Shown: piece by piece, positions 19,036-27,712 of the stretch
Numbering within the stretch: the stretch's first letter is position 1
Layout of the letters: each line of letters opens with the position of its first letter
Source of the DNA: Comamonadaceae bacterium
GTDB taxonomy: Bacteria; Pseudomonadota; Gammaproteobacteria; Burkholderiales; Burkholderiaceae_C
Direction of reading: 5' to 3'
Assembly (NCBI GenBank): GCA_947478725.1
Contig: CANJWZ010000002.1
Span: 115,052 to 179,051, forward strand
Length of the DNA: 64,000 nt
Made by a program: the position numbers and the translations under genes
Notes under the pieces: generated by a model
Told to the model about the DNA's origin: nothing
The model's database searches: none
What the model saw: only the letters and a program-made list of their open reading frames with translations

Positions 19036-19785
19036 TCAGCCCCGACCCACGAAAGGCATGTTGGTGGCCATGACTGTTGTGAACAAAATATTGCTCGACA
19101 AAGGCATGCGGGCCATGGCCATGAAAGCGTCAACCACCCCAGACATTTCCATGCGGGGCTCAGCCTTGATGCTGAGGTCAGCTTGGTGCACACCTTTGGC
19201 CATGTTTTCGGTCATGTCCGAAGCCACATTGCCAATATCGATCTGCCCCACCGCAATGCTGTAGGGGCGGCCATCGAGCGAGGCCGCGCGGGTCAGGCCC
19301 GAGATGGCGTGTTTGGTCGCGGTGTAGGCAATTGAGCCGGGGCGCGGCACATGAGCCGAAATCGAGCCGTTATTGATGATGCGGCCGCCTTGCGGGCTTT
19401 GCTCTTGCATCAGCTTGAAGGCACCCGACAAGGTGTAGAACGCACCGTTCAAGTTGATGTCCACTGCACGGCGCCATTCGTCGCCCGACAAGTCGCCAGG
19501 CAGGCTATAGGGCAAAGAGATGCCTGCGTTGTTGAACACCAGATCGAGGCGGCCAAAGCGCGCGCGAATCTGGTCAAACAGTTGCCTGACTTCGGTCTCT
19601 TTGGACAGGTCGGTCGACATGGCGTGGGCATGGTCAGCGTGGACGCCAGCTTCTGCCACGGCAGCGCTCAGCGCATTGGCCCGACGACCGACCAAAACAA
19701 CTTGCCAGCCTTCTTTGAGCAAGGCAAGGGCGCAGGCTTTGCCAATGCCGGAGCTGGCACCGGTGACGAGAGCGATTTGAGACAT
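19036..19785 (-). CDS. SDR family oxidoreductase
   Basis: 249-aa classical short-chain dehydrogenase. NAD(P) motif TGASSGIGKA (residues 8-17), NNAG, catalytic Ser and YTATK (Tyr and Lys) in the order expected, with an Arg in VVLVGRRA after the second strand suggesting NADPH use. It sits between idnD and the CMD-like gene, 51 nt from idnD. Substrate is not readable; a sugar acid or its lactone is likely from context. Confidence 0.85.
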   Translation of the reverse strand: MSQIALVTGASSGIGKACALALLKEGWQVVLVGRRANALSAAVAEAGVHADHAHAMSTDLSKETEVRQLFDQIRARFGRLDLVFNNAGISLPYSLPGDLSGDEWRRAVDINLNGAFYTLSGAFKLMQEQSPQGGRIINNGSISAHVPRPGSIAYTATKHAISGLTRAASLDGRPYSIAVGQIDIGNVASDMTENMAKGVHQADLSIKAEPRMEMSGVVDAFMAMARMPLSSNILFTTVMATNMPFVGRG

Positions 19786-19836
19786 GGTGTTGACGTTGAG
19801 TGGGAGGGTGAAAAACGGTGATGAAAACGGTGCTGT

Positions 19837-20877
19837 TCAGGCGTCTTGAAAAGAAATCTGCACCTTGAGCGACTGGCTTTTTTCTGCCGCCAAGTCAAAG
19901 GCTTCGATGGCGCGGTTCAGCGGCAAGACGCTGGTGATGACTGGCTTGCCATTGATCAGGCCTTCGTTCAAAAAGCGTACGGCGGTTGCAAATTCAGCAT
20001 GGAATCGGAAGGTGCCGCGCAGGTCGACTTCTTTGGCTACGAGCTGCGTCATGGGTAGACTGATGTCGCCGCCCATGCCGACGGTGATCAGCACGCCGCG
20101 TGGCACGATGGTGTCCAAGCCCGCGCGCAAAGCGGCTTCGCTGCCCGAGGCTTCAAACACCACATCAAACTGTCCTTTGTCCACCTTATAGGGGTCGAGT
20201 GCCTGGCTCTGGGTCTTGAGGTTGATGGTCTCGTCTGCCCCCATCTCTTTGGCACACTTGAGCGGCAAGTCAGCGATATCGGCCGCCACGATGCGGGCCG
20301 CACCGGCACGGCGCAGGGCTCCAATCAACAAGGAGCCAATCGGACCGCAGCCCGTCACCAGCACCTGCTTGCCCAACACGCTGCCCGCACGCTGGATGGC
20401 ATGCAGACCCACCGACAGCGGTTCGGCCAAAGCGGCTTCCGACAGGCTCAGCCGGTCGGCAATCGGGTGGGCCTGATAGCCCTCGATGATCAGTTGTTCG
20501 CTAAAAGCCCCCTGGATGTGCGGGAAAGGCATGGCGCTGCCATAAAAGCGCATGTTCAGGCAGTGGTTGTGCTGGCCCGCCTGGCAAAAGCGGCAGTGGC
20601 CGCAAGGGCGAGAAGGTGAGATGGCGATGCGCTGGCCGGTCTTAACGCCGTTGACAGCCTGGCCCACACCATCGACCACACCCGAGATTTCATGGCCCAG
20701 CGCTATCGGCTGCTTGATACGCACCGTGCCAAAACCGCCGTGTTGGTAGTAATGCAGGTCTGAGCCGCAAATGCCGCCGTAGGCCACATTCACCCGCAGC
20801 TGGTTTTCGCCCAACGTGGGCAGTTCGGTGTGTTCAATGCGCAGGTCTTTGGCCGAATGGCAGACAACGGATTTCAT
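19837..20877 (-). CDS. idnD: L-idonate 5-dehydrogenase
   Basis: Zinc-dependent medium-chain dehydrogenase that oxidises L-idonate to 5-keto-D-gluconate. 346 aa. Catalytic zinc region GGICGSDLHYYQHGG (about residues 34-48) and GHE, structural zinc cysteines CGHCRFCQAGQHNHC (about 96-110), and the Rossmann motif GCGPIGSLLIGALRRAG. Sorbitol or threonine dehydrogenase would be alternatives, but GGFGTVRIKQPIALGHEISG and the adjacent gluconate 5-dehydrogenase, gluconokinase and TRAP genes favour IdnD. Confidence 0.88.
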   Translation of the reverse strand: MKSVVCHSAKDLRIEHTELPTLGENQLRVNVAYGGICGSDLHYYQHGGFGTVRIKQPIALGHEISGVVDGVGQAVNGVKTGQRIAISPSRPCGHCRFCQAGQHNHCLNMRFYGSAMPFPHIQGAFSEQLIIEGYQAHPIADRLSLSEAALAEPLSVGLHAIQRAGSVLGKQVLVTGCGPIGSLLIGALRRAGAARIVAADIADLPLKCAKEMGADETINLKTQSQALDPYKVDKGQFDVVFEASGSEAALRAGLDTIVPRGVLITVGMGGDISLPMTQLVAKEVDLRGTFRFHAEFATAVRFLNEGLINGKPVITSVLPLNRAIEAFDLAAEKSQSLKVQISFQDA

Positions 20878-20901
20878 GGGGGGTTTCCTTGCAAGCGGTG
20901 T

Positions 20902-21669
20902 TCAAAGGGTTGCGGTCACGCCGCCGTCTACATACAAAATATGGCCGTTCACAAAGCGTGAAGCGTCCGAGGCCAGAAAGACGGCTGCACCGCCCAGGTC
21001 TTCCAGCTCGCCCCAGCGACGGCTGGGCGTGTGGTTGACCAGCCAAGCAGAAAAGGTCGGGTCGTTGACCAGCTTCTCAGTGAGCTCGGTCTTGAAGTAA
21101 CCCGGCCCCAGGCCGTTGACGTTCAGGCCCAGCGGGCCCCAGTCGATGGCCATGCCTTTGGTCAGCATCTTGATGGCGCCTTTGCTGGCCATGTAAGGCG
21201 CCACGCCGGGTCGGCCCAGTTCGCTCTGCACCGAGCAAATGTTGATGATGCGGCCAGCGCCGCGGGGGATCATCTTTTGCGCCACGGTCTTGCCGACAAA
21301 GTACACGCTGTCAAGATTGGTTTTCATGAGCATGTGCCAGTCGCTGTCGGCGTACTCGTGTAGCGCGCCGCGAATCATCATGCCCGCGTTGTTGACCAGG
21401 ATGTCTATGGCACCTTCGGCCTCGATCGCGTCCACGCCCTGCTGCACGCTGGCCGCGCTGGTCACGTCAAAGTCCAGGCTGCTGACCGACAAGCCTTCGG
21501 CCTGCAAGGCCTGGGTGGCCGCTGCCAGCTTGGCCTGGTTGCGTCCATTGAGCACCACATGCGCGCCCGCCTGTGCAAGCGCGCGGGCCAGCGCAAAGCC
21601 GATGCCGGCAGATGAGCCGGTGATGAGGGCGCGTCGGCCCGTGAGTGAAAAGCTATTGATTATTGTCAT
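20902..21669 (-). CDS. idnO: Gluconate 5-dehydrogenase (5-ketogluconate reductase)
   Basis: Classical SDR, 255 aa, that reduces 5-keto-D-gluconate to D-gluconate. Motifs: TGSSAGIGFALARALA (NADP site), LNGRN, NNAGMMIRG, catalytic Ser, and YMASKGAIKMLTKGMAIDW (Tyr and Lys). The string LGLNVNGLGPGYFKTELTEKLV is typical of IdnO/Gno. The ATG at 21669 overlaps the dctM stop as ATGA, indicating translational coupling; an in-frame ATG at 21684 is less likely. Confidence 0.87.
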   Translation of the reverse strand: MTIINSFSLTGRRALITGSSAGIGFALARALAQAGAHVVLNGRNQAKLAAATQALQAEGLSVSSLDFDVTSAASVQQGVDAIEAEGAIDILVNNAGMMIRGALHEYADSDWHMLMKTNLDSVYFVGKTVAQKMIPRGAGRIINICSVQSELGRPGVAPYMASKGAIKMLTKGMAIDWGPLGLNVNGLGPGYFKTELTEKLVNDPTFSAWLVNHTPSRRWGELEDLGGAAVFLASDASRFVNGHILYVDGGVTATL

Positions 21670-22949
21670 CGCATCAGCAACCATTTAAGAGGAACCATCA
21701 CCAGGCTCGGAAAAGCAATGAGCGCACCCATCACCACCACTTGAGATAACAGGAAGGGCATCACGCCACGGATGACGTCATGCATCGGAATTCGGCCTAC
21801 GCCGCACACCACATTGAGCACCGTGCCCACAGGCGGGGTGAGCAAACCGATGGCGTTGTTGATGATGAACAGCACGCCAAAGTAGACCGGGTCAATACCT
21901 GCTTCGCGCACCAAGGGCATGAGCACGGGCGTGAGGATCAGTACTGTGGGTGCAAAGTCAAGCGCGGTGCCGACGATCAACACCATCAGCATCAACATGA
22001 CCATCAACAGGGTTTTGTTATCGATGAAGGGGCGCAAAATTTCGACGATTTGTGCCGGGATGTTAGCCACCGTGATGAGCCAGGCCGACACCAGCGCTGC
22101 CGCGACAAGAAACATGACCACAGAAGAAGTTTTGGCGGCCGACAAAATAATGCGGTAAAGGTCTTTGGGCTTGATTTCGCGGTAGATAAACAAACCGACA
22201 AACAAGGAATAGACCACGGCCACCACCGCCGCCTCGGTGGGGGTGAAGATGCCCATCTTCATGCCGCCAATGATGGCAATGGCCAGCAGGTAACACCAGA
22301 ACGCGTTGACTGTCACCGTGATGCGCTCTTTGAAAGGCACCTTGGCAGCGACCACCACATTGTCTTTGCGTGCCACTATCCACCAGGTCACGATCAGCGC
22401 AAATCCCATCAACAAACCCGGAAAAATACCCGCCATGAACAGTTTGGAAATCGACACGCCGCCGATCACGCCAAACAAAATGAAACCGATCGACGGTGGA
22501 ATCACAGGCGCGATGATGCCGCCTGCCGCAATCAAACCGGCAGAGCGATCCATGCGGTAACCGGCATCGCGCATCATGGGCATCAGCACGGCGGCCAAGG
22601 CGGCAGTGTCGGCCACGGCAGAGCCCGACAGGCTGGCCATGACGATGGCAGCAAACACCGCCACATAGCCCAAACCGCCGCGGAAGTGACCCACCCAGAC
22701 CATGGCCGAGTTGACGATACGGCGGCTCATGCCGCCCGCGTTCATCAACTCACCGGCCAGCATGAAAAAAGGCACAGCCATGAGCGGGAAGTTGTCGGCA
22801 CCATTGATGAGGTTTTGCGACACGATTTGGGTGTCGAAGTTGTCCAGGTGCAGCATCAGAGCCACACCCGAGACGATGAGGGAAAAAGCCAATGGCATGC
22901 CGAGGGCCATGGCAGCCAGCAGTGACACGATGAAAACGAGCACGGTCAT
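21666..22949 (-). CDS. dctM: TRAP transporter large permease DctM
   Basis: 427-aa 12-helix membrane subunit of a tripartite ATP-independent periplasmic transporter. Motifs GADNFPLMAVPFFMLAGELMNAGG, GSAVADTAALAAVLMPMM, and PPSIGFILFGVIGGVSISKLFMAGIFPG are characteristic. Cotranscribed with dctQ (ATGA overlap) and dctP. The family uses a Na+ gradient to move carboxylates; sugar acids such as gluconate or idonate are the likely cargo from neighbouring enzymes. Confidence 0.95.
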   Translation of the reverse strand: MTVLVFIVSLLAAMALGMPLAFSLIVSGVALMLHLDNFDTQIVSQNLINGADNFPLMAVPFFMLAGELMNAGGMSRRIVNSAMVWVGHFRGGLGYVAVFAAIVMASLSGSAVADTAALAAVLMPMMRDAGYRMDRSAGLIAAGGIIAPVIPPSIGFILFGVIGGVSISKLFMAGIFPGLLMGFALIVTWWIVARKDNVVVAAKVPFKERITVTVNAFWCYLLAIAIIGGMKMGIFTPTEAAVVAVVYSLFVGLFIYREIKPKDLYRIILSAAKTSSVVMFLVAAALVSAWLITVANIPAQIVEILRPFIDNKTLLMVMLMLMVLIVGTALDFAPTVLILTPVLMPLVREAGIDPVYFGVLFIINNAIGLLTPPVGTVLNVVCGVGRIPMHDVIRGVMPFLLSQVVVMGALIAFPSLVMVPLKWLLMR

Positions 22950-23485
22950 TTGGTGCCTTCTTGAGGGTGGACCGTCACGACTTCTTCGGAGTCCTGCACC
23001 TGGATCAAATCAGATTCATCAAAATTGCCCTTGGCAAGCTGAACCAGCTTGCCAACGATCATCAAGCCCATGGCCAGGCTGGTGAGGTAACCCACGCCGT
23101 ACACCCAACTCATGGGAATTTCGGTCACCGCCGAGCGGGTGGTGGCGTTGATACCGTGTTGCTTCAAGGTGCCGTAAAACATCAGAGCGCAGCAGCCCAA
23201 CATCAGCACATTGGAGATGGCAAAAGCCATTTTTTTTCCGCGCAAGTTGAGCTTGCGCACCACAGAGTCCAAGCCCAAGTGGCCGTTTTCGCGCATGGTG
23301 ACGATGGCGCCTAAAAAGGTGATCCAGATGAACAAGAACCGCGACACCTCTTCCGAGCTGATGATGCCGTCGTTAAAGGCATAGCGCAGCACCACGTTGC
23401 CAAACACCATGATGACCATGGCCGACAACATGATGACCAAAGTGAACTCAGCCATCTTGAAGAAAAGGTCGTTTATTTTTTTCAT
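22946..23485 (-). CDS. dctQ: TRAP transporter small permease DctQ
   Basis: 179-aa four-helix small membrane subunit that pairs with DctM. Hydrophobic segments lie near residues 15-32, 48-66, 92-110 and 135-155, and the middle pattern FLFIWITFLGAIVTMRENGHLGLD is a DctQ signature. The stop overlaps the dctM start (ATGA). Confidence 0.92.
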   Translation of the reverse strand: MKKINDLFFKMAEFTLVIMLSAMVIMVFGNVVLRYAFNDGIISSEEVSRFLFIWITFLGAIVTMRENGHLGLDSVVRKLNLRGKKMAFAISNVLMLGCCALMFYGTLKQHGINATTRSAVTEIPMSWVYGVGYLTSLAMGLMIVGKLVQLAKGNFDESDLIQVQDSEEVVTVHPQEGTK

Positions 23486-23496
23486 ACGTCACTTAC

Positions 23497-23522
23497 AAAA
23501 AAGCCCCCTCCAAAGAGGGGGC
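23497..23522 (-). terminator. Intra-operon terminator/attenuator between dctP and dctQ
   Basis: On the minus strand GCCCCCTC-TTTG-GAGGGGGC followed by six T, in the 55-bp gap after dctP. It would favour high binding-protein expression over the membrane subunits and downstream enzymes. Confidence 0.85.
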
Positions 23523-23540
23523 GTGCTGCCACTCAAACCA

Positions 23541-24515
23541 TCACTTGGTGTCTTCAATTGCCTTGAGCAGCGCCGGACCATTTTTCTCACCAAAGGTCTT
23601 GGCGATTTCGGCTGACACGATTTTCTGGAACGGGGCCATGTCCACGTTCTCGATCACTTGCATGCCGGACTTCTTCAGGTCCGCCACCACTTTGCCCGCG
23701 TTGGACGCGTTCAAGCTGCGCTGGTAAGTGGCCGCTTCACGTGCAGCATCCACCACCACTTTTTGGTAATTGGCCGGCAGGCTGTCGAACTTGGCTTTGT
23801 TCATGGCCACAACCAGAGGCGAGTAAACATGGTTGCTCACCGTCAAGTGCTTTTGCACTTCGTAGAACTTGGACGACCAGGTGACGTTGATCGGATGCTC
23901 TTGCGCGTCAAAGGTGCCGGTTTCCAGGGCGGTGTACAGCTCAGCAATCGGCATGGGCGAGGGGTTCATGCCCAGCAGCTTGAAGGCTTGGATATGGTAC
24001 GGATTGGGTGTGGAGCGGATCTTCAGGCCCTTCAGGTCTTCGGGCTTGTTGACGGGGCGCTTGTTGTTGGTGAAAGCACGCCAGCCGTTTTCCCAATAGG
24101 CCAGGCCTTTCATGCCGTGGGGAGCCAATTCGTTCAGAACGCCGGTGCCCACCGCGCCGTCCAGCACGTTGTAGGCGTGTTGCGCGTTGCGAAACACAAA
24201 GGGCAGCTCCATGGCGGCCGTGTTGGGCACGATGCCGTTGTAGTTGGAGGCACCGCTGGAGACAATGTCGATCGTGCCGCCGCGCACACCGTTGATCATG
24301 GCCGCGTCGTTACCCAATTGGTTGGCCGGGAAGACGGTGATTTCTACGTCTCCGTTGGTGCGTTGTTTGACCAGTTCGGCCAGTTTCAAGGCGGCGGCGT
24401 GCTGGCCATCGGTGGCGTTGACCGCGTGGCCCATTTTCAGGTTGAACTTGGCAGCATAGGCGCTGGAGCCGATGGCAGCGACGAGGCAGGCGAGAAGGAT
24501 GCGAGAAAGTTTCAT
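23541..24515 (-). CDS. dctP: TRAP transporter substrate-binding protein DctP
   Basis: 324-aa periplasmic receptor with a Sec signal peptide (residues 1-21, cleavage after SAYA). Family features: KMGHAVNATDGQHAAALKLAELV, the ligand-carboxylate Arg region LKGLKIRSTPNPYHIQAFKLLGMNPSPMPIAELYTALETGTFDAQEHP, and a C-terminal helix. AGGAGA precedes the ATG at normal spacing. It is followed by an attenuator and then dctQM. Confidence 0.94.
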   Translation of the reverse strand: MKLSRILLACLVAAIGSSAYAAKFNLKMGHAVNATDGQHAAALKLAELVKQRTNGDVEITVFPANQLGNDAAMINGVRGGTIDIVSSGASNYNGIVPNTAAMELPFVFRNAQHAYNVLDGAVGTGVLNELAPHGMKGLAYWENGWRAFTNNKRPVNKPEDLKGLKIRSTPNPYHIQAFKLLGMNPSPMPIAELYTALETGTFDAQEHPINVTWSSKFYEVQKHLTVSNHVYSPLVVAMNKAKFDSLPANYQKVVVDAAREAATYQRSLNASNAGKVVADLKKSGMQVIENVDMAPFQKIVSAEIAKTFGEKNGPALLKAIEDTK

Positions 24516-24550
24516 GGTTTTGTCTCCTGGTTAAAAAAAGTTTTTTGCAT

Positions 24551-24889
24551 TCAATCGGTGGGCAGCGCGTATTCGTCCGCGCTGAAGACGGTGTGAAACA
24601 CAGTGCCATCGAACATGGCGATCATGTCTTTGGACACTTCTTTGCTTTTCATGCGTACCTCTGAGGCCAAAGCGATCTCGATCGATTCGCGGCTGGGGTA
24701 ACGAACTGACAGGACCATGCCAAAGTGCGGGTCGGCCACATCACTTTCGACTTGGCGCAGCACACGCACTTCTTGTGCGCCAGGAAAACGGGTCCAAAGC
24801 GGGACGAGATTTTCGCGGATGTAGCGGTTGAACGCGCCCTCCATGCCGGGTTTGACCTTGCCCTGGAAGAATGCACAGCGAATGAACAT
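24551..24889 (-). CDS. Small ferredoxin-fold-like (Dabb/ABM/EthD-type) protein
   Basis: 112 aa, no signal peptide. The pattern FIRCAFFQGKVKPGMEGAFN then LVPLWTRFPGAQEVRVLRQVE and FGMVLSVRYPSRESIEIALAS fits a dimeric alpha-beta barrel monomer (ABM/Dabb/EthD superfamily), as found in many sugar-acid and aromatic catabolic operons. I do not know its role; it lies between gluconokinase and dctP in the operon. Confidence 0.6.
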   Translation of the reverse strand: MFIRCAFFQGKVKPGMEGAFNRYIRENLVPLWTRFPGAQEVRVLRQVESDVADPHFGMVLSVRYPSRESIEIALASEVRMKSKEVSKDMIAMFDGTVFHTVFSADEYALPTD

Positions 24890-24908
24890 GAGGAAACCTT
24901 CTTAAAAA

Positions 24909-25433
24909 TCAGATGGCAGGATGGCGGTGATCGTTCAAGGCCTGAAGTGCCTTCAGAACCATGTTGTGCACGGATTCGTTGATGGGCAGGTGAATCACAT
25001 CGGTCTCATCGGCTTGGGGTTTTTCGAGGGTGCCGAACTGGCTGCGCAGCAAGCCTGCCTGCATGTAATGACCCACACGTTGCTGCATGCGGTTTTGAAT
25101 CAAATCGAAATCGCCATCGAGAAATAAAAAACATACATCGCCCGCTTGTTCGCGGATGCGATCGCGGTACACCCGCTTGAGCGCCGAGCACGCCACCACG
25201 CGGCCTTTCGCATGATCTTGCGACAGGTAAGCGCTGATGCGGTCCAGCCAGGGCCAGCGGTCGGCGTCTTGCAAGGCAATGCCTGCGCGCATCTTGGCCA
25301 CACTCTGCGGCAGGTGCAGGTCGTCGCCGTCGACCATGTCCAGGCGCAAGTGCTCGCTCAAGGCCCCAGCGATGGTCGACTTGCCACAACCGGACACCCC
25401 CATGACGATCAGGCGCAAAGGCGTCATGCTCAT
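24909..25433 (-). CDS. gntK: Gluconokinase
   Basis: ATP-dependent kinase that makes 6-phosphogluconate from D-gluconate, the exit of the idonate route into the Entner-Doudoroff or pentose phosphate pathways. 174 aa. P-loop GVSGCGKST near the start, DGDDLHLPQSVAKMRAGIALQDADRWPWL (substrate region), and ACSALKRVYRDRIRE, all GntK-type. Starts at 25433 (MSMTPLRL) or 25427; the open frame to 25526 overlaps the upstream dehydrogenase and is not family sequence. Confidence 0.93.
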   Translation of the reverse strand: MSMTPLRLIVMGVSGCGKSTIAGALSEHLRLDMVDGDDLHLPQSVAKMRAGIALQDADRWPWLDRISAYLSQDHAKGRVVACSALKRVYRDRIREQAGDVCFLFLDGDFDLIQNRMQQRVGHYMQAGLLRSQFGTLEKPQADETDVIHLPINESVHNMVLKALQALNDHRHPAI

Positions 25434-25449
25434 GACTTGGGCTGGGCTG

Positions 25450-26409
25450 TCACTTGGCCATGGCCATGCACTCGGGCACCGGCGAGAGCAAAGGCTGGCC
25501 TGAGACACCCGCCAACATGTTGGCAAACGCCAGATCGGCCATGGCTTGTCGAGTTTGGCTGGTGGCGCTGGCGATGTGTGGGGTCAGCACCACCTGGGGC
25601 AGGCTCCAGAGCGCTTGGGGCACATGCGGTTCGCTGGCAAACACATCGAGGCCCGCGCCCGCGATGGTGCCGTTTTGCAGGGCTTCGATCAGGGCCTCTT
25701 CATCGACCACACTGCCACGCGCCACGTTGATCAAAAAGCCGCGTGGGCCCAGGGCCTTGAGCACATCGGCGTTGATCAGGTGCTTGGTGCCTGCGCCGCC
25801 GGGCGTGATGACCACCAGGAAATCCACGTTCGCGGCCAGCGCTGCAGCCGTTGGGAAGAACTTGAAGCCCGATTCGGGTTTTTCACTACGAGCGGTGTAG
25901 GCGATCGACATACCGAAAGCCCGCGCCCGCAGCGCGATGGCTTTGCCGATGCGGCCCAAGCCAACAATGCCCAAACGTGCGCCAGACACCTTGCGGCCCA
26001 GTGCCATGGGACCGTTGGGCCACTGGCCAGCACGCACAAACTGGTCGGCCTGCGCAATAGCCCGGCCTACCGACAGCACCAGGCCCATGGCCAGATCGGC
26101 TACATCGTCAGTGAGCACGTCCGGGGTGTGGGTCACAGGAATGCCGTGTTCGATGGCCGCTTGCACATCCACGCCGTCGTAGCCCACGCCAAAAACCGCC
26201 ACCACTTTGGCGTTCGGCAGCTGTGACAGCAAACTGCGTGGCACACTGGATTCGCCCGTCCCCGCAACGCCCACAATGCGCGGGCCCAAAGCAGCAAAAG
26301 CGGCAGGTTCGGTCAGATGGGTGCGGTCGTGCACCGTGTAGACCGATTCCAGTGCTTTTTGATAGAAGGGGTGGAGTTTGGCCACAGCCAGCACTTCGGG
26401 TTTTGACAA
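25450..26409 (-). CDS. 2-hydroxyacid dehydrogenase (GhrB/2-ketogluconate reductase type)
   Basis: D-isomer-specific 2-hydroxyacid dehydrogenase, 319 aa. NAD(P) motif GLGRIGKAIALRARAFGM, catalytic Arg in NVARGSVVDEEAL, Glu, and His in LTPHIASAT. The TTG at 26409 is taken as start because AGGA lies 8 nt upstream and MSKPEVLAVAKL begins the domain; the ATG at 26457 would add 16 unconserved residues. As first gene of a gluconate/idonate operon it probably reduces 2-ketogluconate (or 2,5-diketogluconate) to the aldonate; glyoxylate/hydroxypyruvate reduction is the alternative. Confidence 0.85.
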   Translation of the reverse strand: MSKPEVLAVAKLHPFYQKALESVYTVHDRTHLTEPAAFAALGPRIVGVAGTGESSVPRSLLSQLPNAKVVAVFGVGYDGVDVQAAIEHGIPVTHTPDVLTDDVADLAMGLVLSVGRAIAQADQFVRAGQWPNGPMALGRKVSGARLGIVGLGRIGKAIALRARAFGMSIAYTARSEKPESGFKFFPTAAALAANVDFLVVITPGGAGTKHLINADVLKALGPRGFLINVARGSVVDEEALIEALQNGTIAGAGLDVFASEPHVPQALWSLPQVVLTPHIASATSQTRQAMADLAFANMLAGVSGQPLLSPVPECMAMAK

Positions 26410-26518
26410 AATAACTTTCCTTGAATGACAACGTTGGACAGCGCTGTCCAAGAGCAATAAAAATGAGGTTCAGATGGTGTAGCTTTGCAGTGGTCTTGAC
26501 AAAAACCTGACTGCGATC

Positions 26519-26574
26519 AGCCTATTGATCACTCGCCTTGGAATAAAGCTAGCCTATCGGAGCCGGTAGCCTAT
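26519..26574. promoter_or_regulatory. Three AGCCTAT repeats upstream of the sugar-acid operon
   Basis: AGCCTAT occurs at 26519, 26551 and 26568 in the non-coding region before the operon start at 26409. The first lies inside a GATCA...TGATC inverted repeat. Regular clustering suggests a regulator site, but no regulator is identified. Confidence 0.35.
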
Positions 26575-26690
26575 TTTTCTACGGATTAACCCTTGCCAAT
26601 ACCCCGCGCCCGGATTCAAGAGGCTGCGGCGCACATGTTGCTGACGCTGTGTCTGCGAGCCCCTGCTCGTCAATACTGACAAATGCTTGT

Positions 26691-27680
26691 TCAGCGCGGG
26701 CCGTGCAAAACGTTGATCAATGGCTCATCGCGGCTCAAGCGCTCAATGTTATCGGCCAGGGTTTCTTGGCGGCGTCTTACAGTGCCTGCCGTCCAGCCCG
26801 ACATATGGGGCGTCATGAGCACGTTGTCCAGCGCCGAAAAGTCGTATTGCGAGGGCGCGCATTCGGTTTGAGTGGGGGTGGGGTACTGGTACCAGGTATC
26901 GATCACCGCACCGCCAATCCGGCGCGCCGCCAGCGCGTCATAGAGGGCTTTTTCGTCGATCACCGCGCCGCGCCCGACGTTCATCAGCACGGCATCGGGC
27001 CGCATGGAAGCGATCGCGCGAGCATCCACCAATCCCTTGGTGTTTTCAGTCAGCGGCAGGCTCACCACAATGGCGTCAGCCGAGCCCATGAAGTCGTTCA
27101 GGCCGTCAAGCGTCCAGCTTTGGTCTACGCTGGCGTGCCCAACGGGGCTGCGGTTGGCCACATGTACCCGCATGCCAAAAGCCTTGGCGCGCAGCGCCAC
27201 CGTTTGCGCAATGTGACCGAAACCCAGCAGACCCATCGTTTGCGAACCCAGCTCGGTGCGCAAAGCGGCCTTTTGGCCGGCCCAGTAAGTCCACTGCTGT
27301 CTCCGCAGGTCCTGGTCAGCAAGGGTTAGGGGTACATGACGCATGAGCAGAGCGGCCATCACGTATTCGGCGATGGCGTTTTCGTGGCCAAAGCAATTGG
27401 CCAGGCTGCAGGAAGCGGGCAGCAAGGCGGTGTGGACTGCGTCGGTGCCAGCCGCCGGCGCATGGAAAAGCCGTGCTTTGAGTGGTACCGGCATGCTGTG
27501 ATTCAGTTTGATGCCGATCACCACATCAGCGCTTTCGTAATGCGCGCGCTCGCCAGCTTGATCGAGTGCATCGCTCACATCGACGATCTGATGTTCAGGG
27601 CCAATGAGCGCATCAAAACCTTGGCGGAAATTGGCGGCGTTTTGGCCATGGAAAACGATCTTCAAAGGTGTGAATTTCAT
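26691..27680 (-). CDS. D-isomer-specific 2-hydroxyacid dehydrogenase
   Basis: 329-aa second member of the family, only distantly like its neighbour. NAD(P) motif GFGHIAQTVALRAKAFGM, VSLPLTENTKGLVD, NVGRGAVIDEKAL (Arg) and MTPHMSGWT (His). The ATG at 27680 (MKFTPLKIVFHGQN) is preferred over 27770, which would overlap the thiolase gene. It is separated from the sugar-acid operon by 281 bp and follows pcaF by 32 nt, so it may be read from the pca side. Substrate unknown. Confidence 0.82.
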   Translation of the reverse strand: MKFTPLKIVFHGQNAANFRQGFDALIGPEHQIVDVSDALDQAGERAHYESADVVIGIKLNHSMPVPLKARLFHAPAAGTDAVHTALLPASCSLANCFGHENAIAEYVMAALLMRHVPLTLADQDLRRQQWTYWAGQKAALRTELGSQTMGLLGFGHIAQTVALRAKAFGMRVHVANRSPVGHASVDQSWTLDGLNDFMGSADAIVVSLPLTENTKGLVDARAIASMRPDAVLMNVGRGAVIDEKALYDALAARRIGGAVIDTWYQYPTPTQTECAPSQYDFSALDNVLMTPHMSGWTAGTVRRRQETLADNIERLSRDEPLINVLHGPR

Positions 27681-27712
27681 GGGGTTTCGATCGTTTTGCT
27701 GTGCAGGTACGT

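Noticed and set aside
21780..22925. A 381-codon plus-strand frame rich in His and Gln opposite dctM
   Set aside because: Antisense of a membrane protein gene gives such composition; dctM is certain from motifs.
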